Positions 44,000-53,874 are shown, counted from the stretch's first letter. The stretch is 64,000 nucleotides of DNA from Eubacterium sp. (GCA_017445905.1 JAFSRX010000007.1:51551-115550), one strand, 5' to 3'. Notes: a model not told the origin generated them from the sequence alone. Translations and numbers: made by a program.

Positions 44000-44028
44000 T
44001 ATACATATACTAAATAATATGATATATT
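44000..44028 (+). promoter_or_regulatory. Candidate promoter of the kinase gene
   Basis: TATACA (44000-44005), 17 nt, TATATT (44023-44028), with the same AATATGATATATTAATA block as the GH30 promoter. Confidence 0.45.
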
Positions 44029-44052
44029 AATAATAAGTTAAAATCAAGAGGG

Positions 44053-45057
44053 ATGAATATGTATCAGATTATTAAAGAAATAGGCTCAGATACTCTTCTT
44101 GCTGAAAAAGATTCAATAAAATATGTTCTTAAAAGAATTGATTTTGGTGATATTGAAATAATTAAAGCGTTAATGAATCTTAACAATACGAATATTGTTG
44201 GATTTATTGAGCTAATAACTATCGGTGAAAAGTTCTACTGTGTTGAAGAATATATCGACGGGATAACGCTCGATGAATATATAAAACAAAACGGAGCTCT
44301 TAGCGATGAAAGAGCAATGAGCATAGTTTATGAAATCTGTCTCGGACTCAGTGATATACATAAACTCGGTATTGTTCATCGGGATATAAATCCTAGCAAT
44401 ATTATGCTTGATAAATTCGGAAGAGTTAAAATCATTGATTTTGGTATCAGCAGAACGAATAAGGCTGACAAATCAAAAGATACCCGCATTTTGGGAACTC
44501 AGGGATATGCCGCTCCAGAACAGTATGGATTTTCTCAGACAAATGCAAAATCAGATATATATTCACTTGGAATTTTAATAAATTATATAAAAACTGCCTC
44601 GCTGCCCGATGAAGTAATAGCAGACGGGCTGCTTGGAGAAATTGCCCAAAAATGCACAAGAATTGATGATAGTCAGCGATATGAAAGTGTTGATGAAATA
44701 ATTACAGCGCTGAAAACAGGAAGAGCAAACGGCAATAAAGGGAAATATGTACTTCCGGGATTTCGCAGCGGAAAGACGTTAAATATGATTATATCATCAA
44801 TTTATTACATCTTTACTGTTATTGTTTTTTTAGGCTATCTCATTGACCCGATAGATCATAGTACAGACATTTATTTCAGTATGTTTGTTTTGTTTTTATT
44901 AATTGTTCCGGTTTTTATTTTTTTTAATTATCTTGGCTGGGCTGATAATTTTCAGATAACAAAAAAACACTCAAAGCGCTTTACCTGTATCTTATACGGA
45001 ACATTATATGAAATTCTGACATTTTTTATATTTATTATAATATATCAGCCGAAATAA
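44053..45057 (+). CDS. Membrane-anchored Hanks-type Ser/Thr protein kinase
   Basis: The 334 residues consist of a kinase domain (about 5-225) and two or three hydrophobic C-terminal segments (about 245-330). Visible motifs: YVLKRIDF (candidate ATP Lys), HRDINPSNIM (catalytic loop), IIDFGIS (DFG), GTQGYAAPEQYG (activation segment and APE). The glycine-rich loop is reduced to EIGSDTLLAE, so the N-lobe is unusual. There are no PASTA repeats, unlike PrkC. A DUF5067-like membrane protein gene follows. Start ATG 44053; ATG 44059 is an alternative. Confidence 0.88.
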   Translation: MNMYQIIKEIGSDTLLAEKDSIKYVLKRIDFGDIEIIKALMNLNNTNIVGFIELITIGEKFYCVEEYIDGITLDEYIKQNGALSDERAMSIVYEICLGLSDIHKLGIVHRDINPSNIMLDKFGRVKIIDFGISRTNKADKSKDTRILGTQGYAAPEQYGFSQTNAKSDIYSLGILINYIKTASLPDEVIADGLLGEIAQKCTRIDDSQRYESVDEIITALKTGRANGNKGKYVLPGFRSGKTLNMIISSIYYIFTVIVFLGYLIDPIDHSTDIYFSMFVLFLLIVPVFIFFNYLGWADNFQITKKHSKRFTCILYGTLYEILTFFIFIIIYQPK

Positions 45058-45134
45058 TGTTGTGCTATCAGCACACCAATAAGTTAATTTTTTGTAATAT
45101 AATAGTCTCATCATAATAAAGAGGAGGCTGTTTT

Positions 45135-45713
45135 ATGGCAGACGAAATTAATAATACCCAAAATTCAGAAGTTCAGCAGGCAGTAACCCAGGCGCTTGAT
45201 GAACAGAAAAAGAAAAAGAAGAAAAAAAGATTAATAATTATCGGAATAATTCTTGCGGTAATTATTATCGGAGTTGCGCTTGGCTCATCGGGCGGAAATG
45301 ATGAAAAAGAAACAACTGCCGCTCAGATTACAGCGCAGGAAGATAAGCAGGCTGAAGGTCAAATCGGAAATTATCTTTGCACTGTTAAAGAAGCAAAACT
45401 CTGTAAGGACTGGGATGGCAAAGATGCTGTAAAAATAACTTATAGTTTCACCAATAATGCAAGTGAAGCAGAGAGTTTCGATGTTGCACTTGATGATAAT
45501 GTTTATCAAAACGGTGTCGGACTTGAAACAACATGGCTTGATGATGAAGAAGATGATAACGGAATAGACGTTAAAATAAAACCCGGAACAACAAAAGATG
45601 TTGTAAAGGTATATAAGCTAAGGGATACAAAAACCGAGCTTGAAGTTGAAATCGGAGAATGGTTATCATTTGATGATACAAAGGTTACAACAAAAGTTAA
45701 ACTTGAAAAATAA
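45135..45713 (+). CDS. Membrane-anchored DUF5067-like protein
   Basis: The 192 residues have a Gln/Lys-rich cytoplasmic N-terminus with a run of lysines (25-31), one membrane helix (about 32-50), a Thr/Gln linker and an extracellular immunoglobulin-like domain (about 75-192; GNYLCTVKEAKLCKDWDGKD, FTNNASEAESF). This matches DUF5067-type exported proteins of Clostridia with unknown function. GAGGAGG is upstream. Adjacency to the kinase suggests, but does not prove, a link. Confidence 0.75.
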   Translation: MADEINNTQNSEVQQAVTQALDEQKKKKKKKRLIIIGIILAVIIIGVALGSSGGNDEKETTAAQITAQEDKQAEGQIGNYLCTVKEAKLCKDWDGKDAVKITYSFTNNASEAESFDVALDDNVYQNGVGLETTWLDDEEDDNGIDVKIKPGTTKDVVKVYKLRDTKTELEVEIGEWLSFDDTKVTTKVKLEK

Positions 45714-45722
45714 ATAATATAA

Positions 45723-45753
45723 AAATGCGTTCCCAAGTGAGAACGCATTTTTT
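45723..45753. terminator. Bidirectional terminator
   Basis: AATGCGTTC (45724-45732) and GAACGCATT (45741-45749) with an 8-nt loop and T-runs on both strands, between convergent genes. Confidence 0.88.
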
Positions 45754-45760
45754 GTTTTTG

Positions 45761-48700
45761 TTAAAATGATTGATGGGAAACATCGGTGTAGATTGTTTTG
45801 ATTTCGCCCGATGGGGTCTGATAAATCAGGTAGCCTCTGTAAGCAACATTACCGCTTAGCGAACTTATTGCAATTGTAAACTGATTTGCTCCCGATTTCT
45901 TTGTTGACTTAGCTCTGATAACTGTGTATGCATCGTTTGAAACAATGTTGTCAATAGTCAGATTGTCTTCATCAAGAGTTGAACTCTTTTCTTTTCCTAT
46001 CAGAAGACCGTATTCAAGAACATTACTGTTTTCTTCAATAACAGTCTGGCCGTTGAATATAGCTTTCGTTTTGCCTGAGGACTGAGTGATAATTGCATCG
46101 CTCTGCTTAACGTTTATTGCAGGAAGTGAGAAATTGAAGCTATCCCATTCTTCCTTTGTAACAGCCTGCAGGGTTGTTGTTTCGGCTGCAAAAAGATTTA
46201 GTTCATTTCCGAGGAAATAAGGTCTGTAGTTAATATTCTTTCCGTCTTTTATCAGCTCAACAAAGCCGTAGGCATTTTCGTCGCTGACGCTGATTTTTGT
46301 GTTATAAATAACAGTGTCGGAATAAACTGTATCGCCGTTTGTATTCTTTATTGTAACGGCGCAGTCCTTTGTTTCATCGGGAATATATTTTGCTTTGATT
46401 GTTGTATCCTTTGTTATTTCAATTTCGCCCTCAACCTTTGTGTTGCCGATATAGTAGCCATCAAAGGTATAACAGGGAATTGCCTGCGGAGCAGGAAGAG
46501 TAAAGGAGGACTCAACGTAATCAACAAGCTGAACACCTTTTCGTGTTTGCTCAGAACCGTAGTCACGAAGAATAAGAACTTCGTGATTATTGTCTGTTTT
46601 AGAAACGGCATAAATTTTAACGTTTCCAAAAACCTGGGTTGAATATTTTTCTCCAAAGCCCTGATATTGCTTTGTTCTTGCAGTTGTGCTTGAAGTATAT
46701 TCCATATACCATGCTGTTAACTCGTTTTTGGAAGTGAAAACAGCATTGCTGTTATATGTTGCTTTAAAGATTTGTGAATTTGCAGTCGGAGTGTTTCTTC
46801 CTGTTCCGTTGAATCCGATTTCAGCCTCTCCCTGAGCAAGCTCAACTGTGTACATCCTTATATGCTCATTCAGCGAGCTAAGGAGATAATCCGAAACTGA
46901 ATCAACAGTTTCCTGTTCAAGTCCGTTCTCATCAATGGTTTTAACGGTTATTTTTTCACCGTTGCTGCCTGTGAAATAAACATTGTCGCCGACGAGTGCA
47001 AATGAAAGAGTTTCAAGAATTGTTTCAAGCTCGTTTTCTTCAAAATCATATGCGTCCAGGTCCATATTTTCAGCGGTTTCAACCAATGACTGATATGCAG
47101 TTAAATCAACATCTGTTTCAGGTGCACTCAATGCTGCATACGCTGTTTCAACCTCAAGAGCAAGAGAATTAATTTCAGATTGTGCATTGGCTGCATGATA
47201 ATTGCTCTTTTCTTCTGCGCTTAGCTCGGCAAGTCTTTTTGCGTGGCGCATTGCTGTTTGAAGATTGATAATTGAAGAATTTGTATATACGGGCATCTTG
47301 CCGTCGAGGGAAGAAAGAAGTCTCTGAGCTCCTGTGTATGCAAGGTCGAGTCTTGCAAAGTCCGAGGTCGGAACAAGTCTGCTAATAGCAAGATTTATTG
47401 CGTCTCTTTCAGCGTATATTTCGCTCTGGCGGTTATCGTAGTAATCACCGTGTGAAATGCCGTTTAAAGGCTCAAATTCAAGAGAATTTATAACGCTTTC
47501 AAGTGCGCCGAGAGAGTTGGTTGTGTATTCCTGAGAGCCTGTATTTATGTATTCAAGCGCTGCTGAATATGCCTCGTCATATGAATCAAAGTCCATAAGC
47601 TCATATCCAGGATCCGGAACTTTGAGAATTGCGTTTGCTGCAGTATATCCATCAAGAGAAAAACTGAGCTCGCTTGATGAATGAGTTTTGGTTGTTGTAA
47701 CGCCTTTAATATTTGTTGAAACAGTTTGCCAACCCTGAATATCCTTTGTTCCTGTATAATTAACCTTGATTGAAGAGAGCTTATCGAGTGAATTTGTGTT
47801 TGAGGTTATAACGCCGTCAACGGTTGATTCATATTCTCCGTAGCAGCTGTTTTCAGGCATATAGAGAATGCCCTTATGTTCTTTATATCCTTCAAGATAA
47901 GTTATATTTCCTGAACGAACAGTTGGTATATTGCTGTCAAAATTATTATAAAGCTCAGCAGTATTCTGAACGGAGGCGCTTTCAGTGTTTGCAATATCGC
48001 CGTCGCTTAAAACTCTCCTATAGAAAGAAGCGTTATCAAGATAGCTTTCAGCCGTTCCTGCCATATCGGGATAAATGCTGTATGAAGCGCCGTAGTAAAG
48101 ATTGATATTATTGCTTGAAAGGAATGAGAAAATTCCGTTATTTCCGCTTATGCCGTTTCTATATCCCGATGCGGCAATACTGTTTAAATCATATGTTTTT
48201 CTGAGTTCTCCGTTAACGAAGTATTTAAGAATATGTGAGGAAGATATCGTTATATCAATATCAACCCATTTTGTTCCTATTGTATTAACCTCAGAAGAGC
48301 TGTTTAAATCGAAATAGCAGTTATTATTGCCTGAATAAGCAGTTCCGTTAGCACCGTCGTTAAATAGAATAGTGCCGTCTGCCATAATTATGAAATATCT
48401 GTTTTGATTATTTATTCCGCTTGAGAAATTCAAAACAGCTCCGTTCCAGCCCTTGTTCTGGTTGCAGTACTGGCTGAAACTGATTGTAACTCCGTTTGAA
48501 AGGTCTTTTCCTGCAAACGGGTTTGAGCTTTCCTTTGCGGTATTTCCCGCCTTCGGATAAAGGGCATATTTGCCTATATATTCAATGTTGTTATTATCGG
48601 CATATGTATATGAATACCAATCCCAGTCACCGTACATTTTCAGCTTTGAATCGCCTTGAAATGCTCTTTCTCCGAAATATGATACCTCTCTTCTTGTGTA

Positions 48701-50173
48701 GAACTTTTCAAGAGATGTACACATTTTAAATGCTTCAACGCCGATATCGGTTAGGTTTTTGTTTCTCAGATCAATCTCTTTGAGAGAGGAGCAGTATTCA
48801 AATGCGTTATGACCGATGGAAGTTACACTGTTCGGAATTGAAACACTTTTAATGTTTCCGAAATTTCCGAATGCGTAGTCGCCGATGGTTGTTATTCCGT
48901 CACCGATAACAACGTTTTCAATAATATCTGTATTATATTGTCCGCTGTAAAGTGCGTTTGCAGGCTGGTCGCCCCAAGGAGCATTCTCGCCGAAATAGTT
49001 AGGACCGACAGAGCTTGAATAAGCGAAGTTTCCCATAGCACCGTTACCGGTTAGGGTCAGGGTTTTTGTTTTTCTGTTTATTGTGTAGTTAACATTGCCG
49101 TCTGTACCCTGAACAATATTTGAAACCGCTTCATTGTTCTTGAAAAACAGTCGGCACATTTCCTCGTTAACGGCATCCATTAGATAAATGCCTGCTGGTT
49201 TTCTGTAATTAAAGCTAAGATTTTTGAGCTTAGGATTAATCTCGCCCGCATGAGCAATAGGATTAGGTACTGTTTCGCCGAGTGTTGTTGATGAAAAGCT
49301 GATATACCATTTTCCTTTTTCGTGGGGAAGATTCAGCATTTCCTGAGTTGCGTCAACCTTGTTGTTAACCGACCATTCATAGTGGTCCTGAATATAGCCG
49401 TTGTTCCAGTAGTTTGATTTGTAGCAGGGGGATTCGTATGAGCCTTTTCCGCCCTGGTCAGGCCAGTCGATATATACTCCGCCGTCCTGTGCTCCGCCGT
49501 TATATCTGTTGAATAATACGCATTTTCCGCGTACTTCATCAAGGGTCGGGTTGCCGCTTCCAAGATACCAGTAATCCTGATAGTTATAACCTGAACCGTA
49601 GAATTTATATCCGTCTCTTGAACGGTTACCGTGGATGTAATCATAAACAGCACTTGTTATATCGGTGTTGCCCTTATCTCTTTTCATACATATCAAAACG
49701 GTTTCACTCGGATGAGAGTCAAGAAAGGAATAAACCTTTTTAAGCAAAACATCAAGATAGTATTTCTGGTCACTGTCGAAAACGCTTTTTCCCTCAGCTC
49801 TGATTGTTGCGTCACCGTGGGTTAAAAAGGCGTCTCCGTCGCTGCTTGCTTCAAGACGAACATCAAGAAAACGAACTCCGTCTTCAAGCTGTCTTGAAAT
49901 ACCGTTGTTCTGAGTTTTTGAAGCTATTGACGCTGCCTGATAATATGATTCAAACTGCATTGCGGCGCTGTCATGAGAGCCTGGAATGGTTATTTCCGTC
50001 AGCCTTGTTTCGCCCCTTATTGCGCTCATCCAGTCAGCAGAGGAAACATCGTTAAGAAGTGTTTGAGTTTCATACTGTGAAGCTGCCTTAACGGTTGTGG
50101 GAATATTAAACGGAACGCATAGCCCGAATATCATCACTGCGCTTAAAAATATCGAAATAATTCTCTTCTTCAT
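45761..50173 (-). CDS. Giant secreted protein: PI-PLC X domain, LRR, LamG-like and repeat modules
   Basis: The 1470 residues begin with a signal peptide (1-31, ending VKAA). A phosphatidylinositol-specific phospholipase C X domain (about 45-350) has both catalytic His (His67 in IPGSHDS, His119 in FLTHGD) and the FLDVR pair (Asp104, Arg106), so it should be active. LRR_5/BspA repeats follow (about 400-560; IPNSVTSIGHNAF), then a concanavalin/LamG-like region (about 570-740), helical FIVAR-like segments (about 900-1130) and a C-terminal Listeria-Bacteroides-type repeat (YIGNTKVEGEIEITKDTTI). No LPxTG sorting signal is seen. It is predicted to act outside the cell on PI or GPI-type lipids. AAGGAC precedes the start. 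Confidence 0.85.
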   Translation of the reverse strand: MKKRIISIFLSAVMIFGLCVPFNIPTTVKAASQYETQTLLNDVSSADWMSAIRGETRLTEITIPGSHDSAAMQFESYYQAASIASKTQNNGISRQLEDGVRFLDVRLEASSDGDAFLTHGDATIRAEGKSVFDSDQKYYLDVLLKKVYSFLDSHPSETVLICMKRDKGNTDITSAVYDYIHGNRSRDGYKFYGSGYNYQDYWYLGSGNPTLDEVRGKCVLFNRYNGGAQDGGVYIDWPDQGGKGSYESPCYKSNYWNNGYIQDHYEWSVNNKVDATQEMLNLPHEKGKWYISFSSTTLGETVPNPIAHAGEINPKLKNLSFNYRKPAGIYLMDAVNEEMCRLFFKNNEAVSNIVQGTDGNVNYTINRKTKTLTLTGNGAMGNFAYSSSVGPNYFGENAPWGDQPANALYSGQYNTDIIENVVIGDGITTIGDYAFGNFGNIKSVSIPNSVTSIGHNAFEYCSSLKEIDLRNKNLTDIGVEAFKMCTSLEKFYTRREVSYFGERAFQGDSKLKMYGDWDWYSYTYADNNNIEYIGKYALYPKAGNTAKESSNPFAGKDLSNGVTISFSQYCNQNKGWNGAVLNFSSGINNQNRYFIIMADGTILFNDGANGTAYSGNNNCYFDLNSSSEVNTIGTKWVDIDITISSSHILKYFVNGELRKTYDLNSIAASGYRNGISGNNGIFSFLSSNNINLYYGASYSIYPDMAGTAESYLDNASFYRRVLSDGDIANTESASVQNTAELYNNFDSNIPTVRSGNITYLEGYKEHKGILYMPENSCYGEYESTVDGVITSNTNSLDKLSSIKVNYTGTKDIQGWQTVSTNIKGVTTTKTHSSSELSFSLDGYTAANAILKVPDPGYELMDFDSYDEAYSAALEYINTGSQEYTTNSLGALESVINSLEFEPLNGISHGDYYDNRQSEIYAERDAINLAISRLVPTSDFARLDLAYTGAQRLLSSLDGKMPVYTNSSIINLQTAMRHAKRLAELSAEEKSNYHAANAQSEINSLALEVETAYAALSAPETDVDLTAYQSLVETAENMDLDAYDFEENELETILETLSFALVGDNVYFTGSNGEKITVKTIDENGLEQETVDSVSDYLLSSLNEHIRMYTVELAQGEAEIGFNGTGRNTPTANSQIFKATYNSNAVFTSKNELTAWYMEYTSSTTARTKQYQGFGEKYSTQVFGNVKIYAVSKTDNNHEVLILRDYGSEQTRKGVQLVDYVESSFTLPAPQAIPCYTFDGYYIGNTKVEGEIEITKDTTIKAKYIPDETKDCAVTIKNTNGDTVYSDTVIYNTKISVSDENAYGFVELIKDGKNINYRPYFLGNELNLFAAETTTLQAVTKEEWDSFNFSLPAINVKQSDAIITQSSGKTKAIFNGQTVIEENSNVLEYGLLIGKEKSSTLDEDNLTIDNIVSNDAYTVIRAKSTKKSGANQFTIAISSLSGNVAYRGYLIYQTPSGEIKTIYTDVSHQSF

Positions 50174-50361
50174 AGTATCGGTCCTTATATTAAAAATAGA
50201 TAAATTTCTCTAACTTATATATTAACACATATTTTTAAAATTTTCAATCTTTCAACCCCATATTTTAAGCATTTTAAGTGATAAAACAAAAAAACATATT
50301 TATATATTGAAAATTAGCATATAAAATGAATAATTTTATTTCAATTTAGAGTATTTAATGC

Positions 50362-50367
50362 TATAAT
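50362..50367 (+). promoter_or_regulatory. -10 element of the GH43 gene
   Basis: TATAAT at 50362-50367 with a poor -35 (TTTCAA, 50339-50344) 17 nt upstream. The rest of the 200-bp divergent region (50174-50376) is AT-rich with no further feature I can support. Confidence 0.45.
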
Positions 50368-50391
50368 AAAATTATTATGGAGGTGTTTATC

Positions 50392-53391
50392 TTGAAAAGA
50401 TTGTTCAGCGTTATACTGAGTGCAGTTTTGATTTTGCAGTTTGCAGCGTTTAATGCTTATGCTGAAGAAAGCAAAACGCCTGTTTTGAGTTATAGTTTTG
50501 AAAGCCGTGAAAATGCTCCGTCGCTTTTCGGAAACGCAAGTCTTGTTTTTGATGAGGATAAGCGGGGAAATGTTTTATCGCTTGATGGAAGCAATGGAAC
50601 ATATGCCGAAATTCCTCAGGGCTTTTTTGATGGCAGAGATGTTATGACAATTCAGTTTGATATACTTCCAAAACAGCAGTGGGGAAATTATTTCACTTTC
50701 ACCTTTGGAAAAAACAATGAGGCTTATTCATTTTTCAGAATAAGGGATAACGAAATAAGAAATGCCATAACAAAGTATTCCTGGCAGAATGAACACGAAG
50801 TCAGGAGCGAAGGCGTCAGCTATAACAACTGGATGAATATCGCCGTTGTTTTTGATAATACAATGATGAAGCTCTATGTCAACGGAGCTAAGGTGAGCGA
50901 AAACAGCAATACCGAAATCAAGGTTTCCGATTTGGGCGAAAATCTTTATTCCTATTTCGGAAAATCGCTCTATGACGGCGACGGCTGGTATAACGGATAT
51001 TTTGATAATTTTGAGGTTTATGATACAGTGCTCAGCGACAGTGAAATAAAAAATACATCTGATAAAAATCTTCCCGAAATGCCCGATTTGAGATACACCT
51101 TTGAGGATGGAACAACTCTTCCGAGTATGTTCGGCAATGCACAAACCGAGTGGGATGATGAGAAAAAGAGCACGGTGTTAACTCTTGACGGAAGCAGCGG
51201 AACGTATGCCGAAATTCCTCAGGGATATTTCGATAATAAGGATGAAATGACCGTTCTTTTTGATGTTAAATCACAGCAAAACGGAGGAAATTATTTCACC
51301 TTTGCTTTCGGACAGGACACGACTAATTATGACTTTTTCAGAATTCGCGGCTCGGAAATCAGAAATGCGATAACCGTTAATTCGTATTACAGCGAACACG
51401 AGGTTAAAACAACTGCCGATTTTACAGACAGCTGGATGAGTATTGCGCTTGTTTTTGATAACGGAAAATGCTCGCTGTATGTTAACGGAAGTCTTAAAGC
51501 AACTAACAATGATTTTCTGAATATATCTGATTTAGGCAATAATCTGCTTGCTTATTTCGGAAAATCTTTCTATGACGGCGATGCTTATTTCAAAGGCAAA
51601 TTTGATAATTTTGAGGTATATAACAAAGTGCTTAGCAATGATGAAATAAAGTATAAAGCGATGACCCACCTTCCGCTTCTTATCGGAGTTAATGTCGGAA
51701 ATGTTGTAAGCAATCTTGACGGCGTTTCAGGAACTGACAGCCACACAATAGTAAGCACTTCAATCAACAGGGAAAGCGGCGTTATAACCCCGATTATTCA
51801 AAGACGCCAGAATCCGAAAGCCTGCCCGATAAAATTCAGTTTTCTGAATAGCGAATGCAAGCTTTTAATTGACGGCAAAGAGTATCCCGAAAACTGCTAT
51901 ATTGATGCTTCGTATGACAGAAGTGTTAAAATAGTATGCAATGATACGACTGAGGAATACACCTTAAAAGCGGCAACGATTGCAAACAACCCTGTTCTTC
52001 CGGGTATGTATGCAGACCCAGATATTGATGTTTTAGACGGAAAATTCTGGATATACCCGACAACCGACGGTGTTCCGGGCTGGGGAGGAACTCAGTTCCA
52101 TGCTTTTTCATCAAAGGATATGCTGCACTGGACTGATGAGGGAGTTATTCTTGATAACCAGGATAAAAATCCGGGATTAAATGATAAGGGCGTTCAGATT
52201 GCGTCTTCAAAATGGTCAAACGGAAATGCCTGGGCGCCTTCAATCGAGGGCAAAAACGGAAAATACTATTTCTATTACTGCGGAAGAATACTCAGCGAAT
52301 ATGAAGCTCTTTACGGAGAGGGAATGGCAATCGGCGTTGCATATGCTTCTTCTCCCGCAGGTCCATATATCGCAAGTGACGAGCCGATACTCTATCCCAA
52401 AATGATGAGCGATGCAAATATCGGATTCTATGGTCAGGTTATCGACCCAGCAATCTATACTGAGGGAAGCACCTCGTATATTCTTTTCGGAAACGGTATG
52501 GCAGCAATGGCTGAGCTAAACTCCGATATGCTGAGCGTTAAAACCTCTACTTTAAGAATTATCAACAATCTTGAAGGCTTCAGAGAGAGCGTTGCCGTTT
52601 TTAAGAGAAAGAATGTTTATTACTGGCATTGGTCCTGTGATGATACGGGAAGTGAAAACTATCATATAAGATATGCCACCTCTTCAAGCCTTACAGGTGA
52701 AATAACAAACCAGGGCGTTCTTCTTGAAAAAGATGTTGACAGCGGAATCCTTGCAACGGGACATCAGAGTGTTATCTATCTTCCGGATAGTGATAAATGC
52801 TTTATTGCGTACCATAGATTTTATACCCCTCTTTCTATCGGAGGAAATACAGGTCACCACAGAGAAACCTGCATTGATGAGGTGAAATTCAACGATAGGC
52901 TTCTCAGCACTAATCTGCTTAAAAAGGTGACTCCGACTATGGAAGGCGTTGGAGCGAGGGATATAAACGGAAACAGCATAAATGAAAATACTGTTTATGC
53001 AAGCTGTACTGCTGATGGAAGTGTTTCGTCTTTTACTCCCGAAGAAGCGCCTGAAATAAAATCAATCGGTCATCAGTATGTTAAAACAACTGTTTTACCA
53101 AGTTGTACTGAGCAGGGATATGATGAATATTTCTGCACTGTATGCGGAGATACATTTAAAGAAAACTATACTCCCGCAACAGGTCATAATATTGAGTATT
53201 CCGAAAAAGAGAATTCTTCAAAATTAATGATCAGCTGCGAAAAGTGTGATTACAGGAAAGAATTTGATTTTTCAGATTATATCAATCTCAGAGAAGAAAA
53301 CATTAATTTCGATGAAAACATTGATGTAACGGGTGACGGAATAATCAACGCAAAGGATTATGGAAAAATACTTAAAACTATTGATAAATAA
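50392..53391 (+). CDS. Secreted LamG-LamG-GH43 glycosidase with dockerin-like tail
   Basis: About 999 residues from a TTG at 50392 with GGAGGTG seven bases upstream; the ATG at 50377 overlaps that site. A signal peptide ends near NAYA. Two tandem LamG/concanavalin-like repeats follow (about 30-220 and 230-425), each with the DGSxGTYAEIPQG and DLGxNLxxYFGKS motifs. A short linker precedes a GH43-type five-blade propeller (about 530-850; GMYADPDIDV base, GNAWAPSIEG, DPAIYTEGSTSYILFG, FRESVAVFKRKN acid). A Cys-containing repeat and a single dockerin-like loop DVTGDGIINAKD end the protein. It probably cleaves arabinose or xylose side chains of plant glycans; the exact substrate is unknown. Confidence 0.87.
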   Translation: MKRLFSVILSAVLILQFAAFNAYAEESKTPVLSYSFESRENAPSLFGNASLVFDEDKRGNVLSLDGSNGTYAEIPQGFFDGRDVMTIQFDILPKQQWGNYFTFTFGKNNEAYSFFRIRDNEIRNAITKYSWQNEHEVRSEGVSYNNWMNIAVVFDNTMMKLYVNGAKVSENSNTEIKVSDLGENLYSYFGKSLYDGDGWYNGYFDNFEVYDTVLSDSEIKNTSDKNLPEMPDLRYTFEDGTTLPSMFGNAQTEWDDEKKSTVLTLDGSSGTYAEIPQGYFDNKDEMTVLFDVKSQQNGGNYFTFAFGQDTTNYDFFRIRGSEIRNAITVNSYYSEHEVKTTADFTDSWMSIALVFDNGKCSLYVNGSLKATNNDFLNISDLGNNLLAYFGKSFYDGDAYFKGKFDNFEVYNKVLSNDEIKYKAMTHLPLLIGVNVGNVVSNLDGVSGTDSHTIVSTSINRESGVITPIIQRRQNPKACPIKFSFLNSECKLLIDGKEYPENCYIDASYDRSVKIVCNDTTEEYTLKAATIANNPVLPGMYADPDIDVLDGKFWIYPTTDGVPGWGGTQFHAFSSKDMLHWTDEGVILDNQDKNPGLNDKGVQIASSKWSNGNAWAPSIEGKNGKYYFYYCGRILSEYEALYGEGMAIGVAYASSPAGPYIASDEPILYPKMMSDANIGFYGQVIDPAIYTEGSTSYILFGNGMAAMAELNSDMLSVKTSTLRIINNLEGFRESVAVFKRKNVYYWHWSCDDTGSENYHIRYATSSSLTGEITNQGVLLEKDVDSGILATGHQSVIYLPDSDKCFIAYHRFYTPLSIGGNTGHHRETCIDEVKFNDRLLSTNLLKKVTPTMEGVGARDINGNSINENTVYASCTADGSVSSFTPEEAPEIKSIGHQYVKTTVLPSCTEQGYDEYFCTVCGDTFKENYTPATGHNIEYSEKENSSKLMISCEKCDYRKEFDFSDYINLREENINFDENIDVTGDGIINAKDYGKILKTIDK

Positions 53392-53443
53392 TCAGAAAAG
53401 CATTATAATATAACTTGAAAAAACTATGAAAGGAGTTAAAAAT

Positions 53444-53824
53444 ATGCAAGAATATAATGAAATTGTTTCTCAGGCAGCACAGGGAAATTCTCCTGCTGTA
53501 ACGGCTGGTGCACTAATCGGAGTTGTGTTATCAATTGTTGCTCTTTGGAAAATCTTCCAGAAAGCCGGAGAAGAGGGATGGAAGGCAATTATTCCTTTCT
53601 ATAATATGTTTACTTTTGTAAAGATTATAGATGGAAACGGAATTAAATTTTTGCTTCTCATAATTCCTGTTGTTAATATTGTTTATTCAATTATTCTTGA
53701 TATCAGACTTGCAAGAGCTTTTGGCAAGAGCGGTGGATTTGCTGTTGGTTTAATCTTTCTTGGACCTATTTTTGAGCTTATTCTCGCGTTTGATAACTCA
53801 GAATACCAAGGACCTCAGAAATAA
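53444..53824 (+). CDS. Small DUF5684-like membrane protein
   Basis: The 126 residues have three or four hydrophobic segments and the conserved FQKAGEEGWKAIIPFYN motif, then RLARAFGKSGGFAVGLIFLGPIFELILAF. This matches DUF5684 (sometimes annotated as signal-peptidase-like), of unknown function. The ATG at 53444 follows AAAGGAG; an earlier ATG at 53426 overlaps that site. Confidence 0.8.
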   Translation: MQEYNEIVSQAAQGNSPAVTAGALIGVVLSIVALWKIFQKAGEEGWKAIIPFYNMFTFVKIIDGNGIKFLLLIIPVVNIVYSIILDIRLARAFGKSGGFAVGLIFLGPIFELILAFDNSEYQGPQK

Positions 53825-53840
53825 AAATAATACAAAAAAC

Positions 53841-53874
53841 AAAAAGAGAAATGCCCTTTCGCATTTCTCTTTTT
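53841..53874. terminator. Bidirectional terminator
   Basis: AAAAAGAGAAATGC (53841-53854) and GCATTTCTCTTTTT (53861-53874) with a 6-nt loop, T-rich on both ends. It overlaps the stop of the minus-strand gene. Confidence 0.88.

Noticed and set aside
50377-50391. ATG at 50377 as start of the GH43 protein
   Set aside because: It overlaps the GGAGGTG ribosome-binding site; TTG at 50392 begins a normal signal peptide. The same SD-embedded ATG pattern occurs at 7813, 13466 and 53426.
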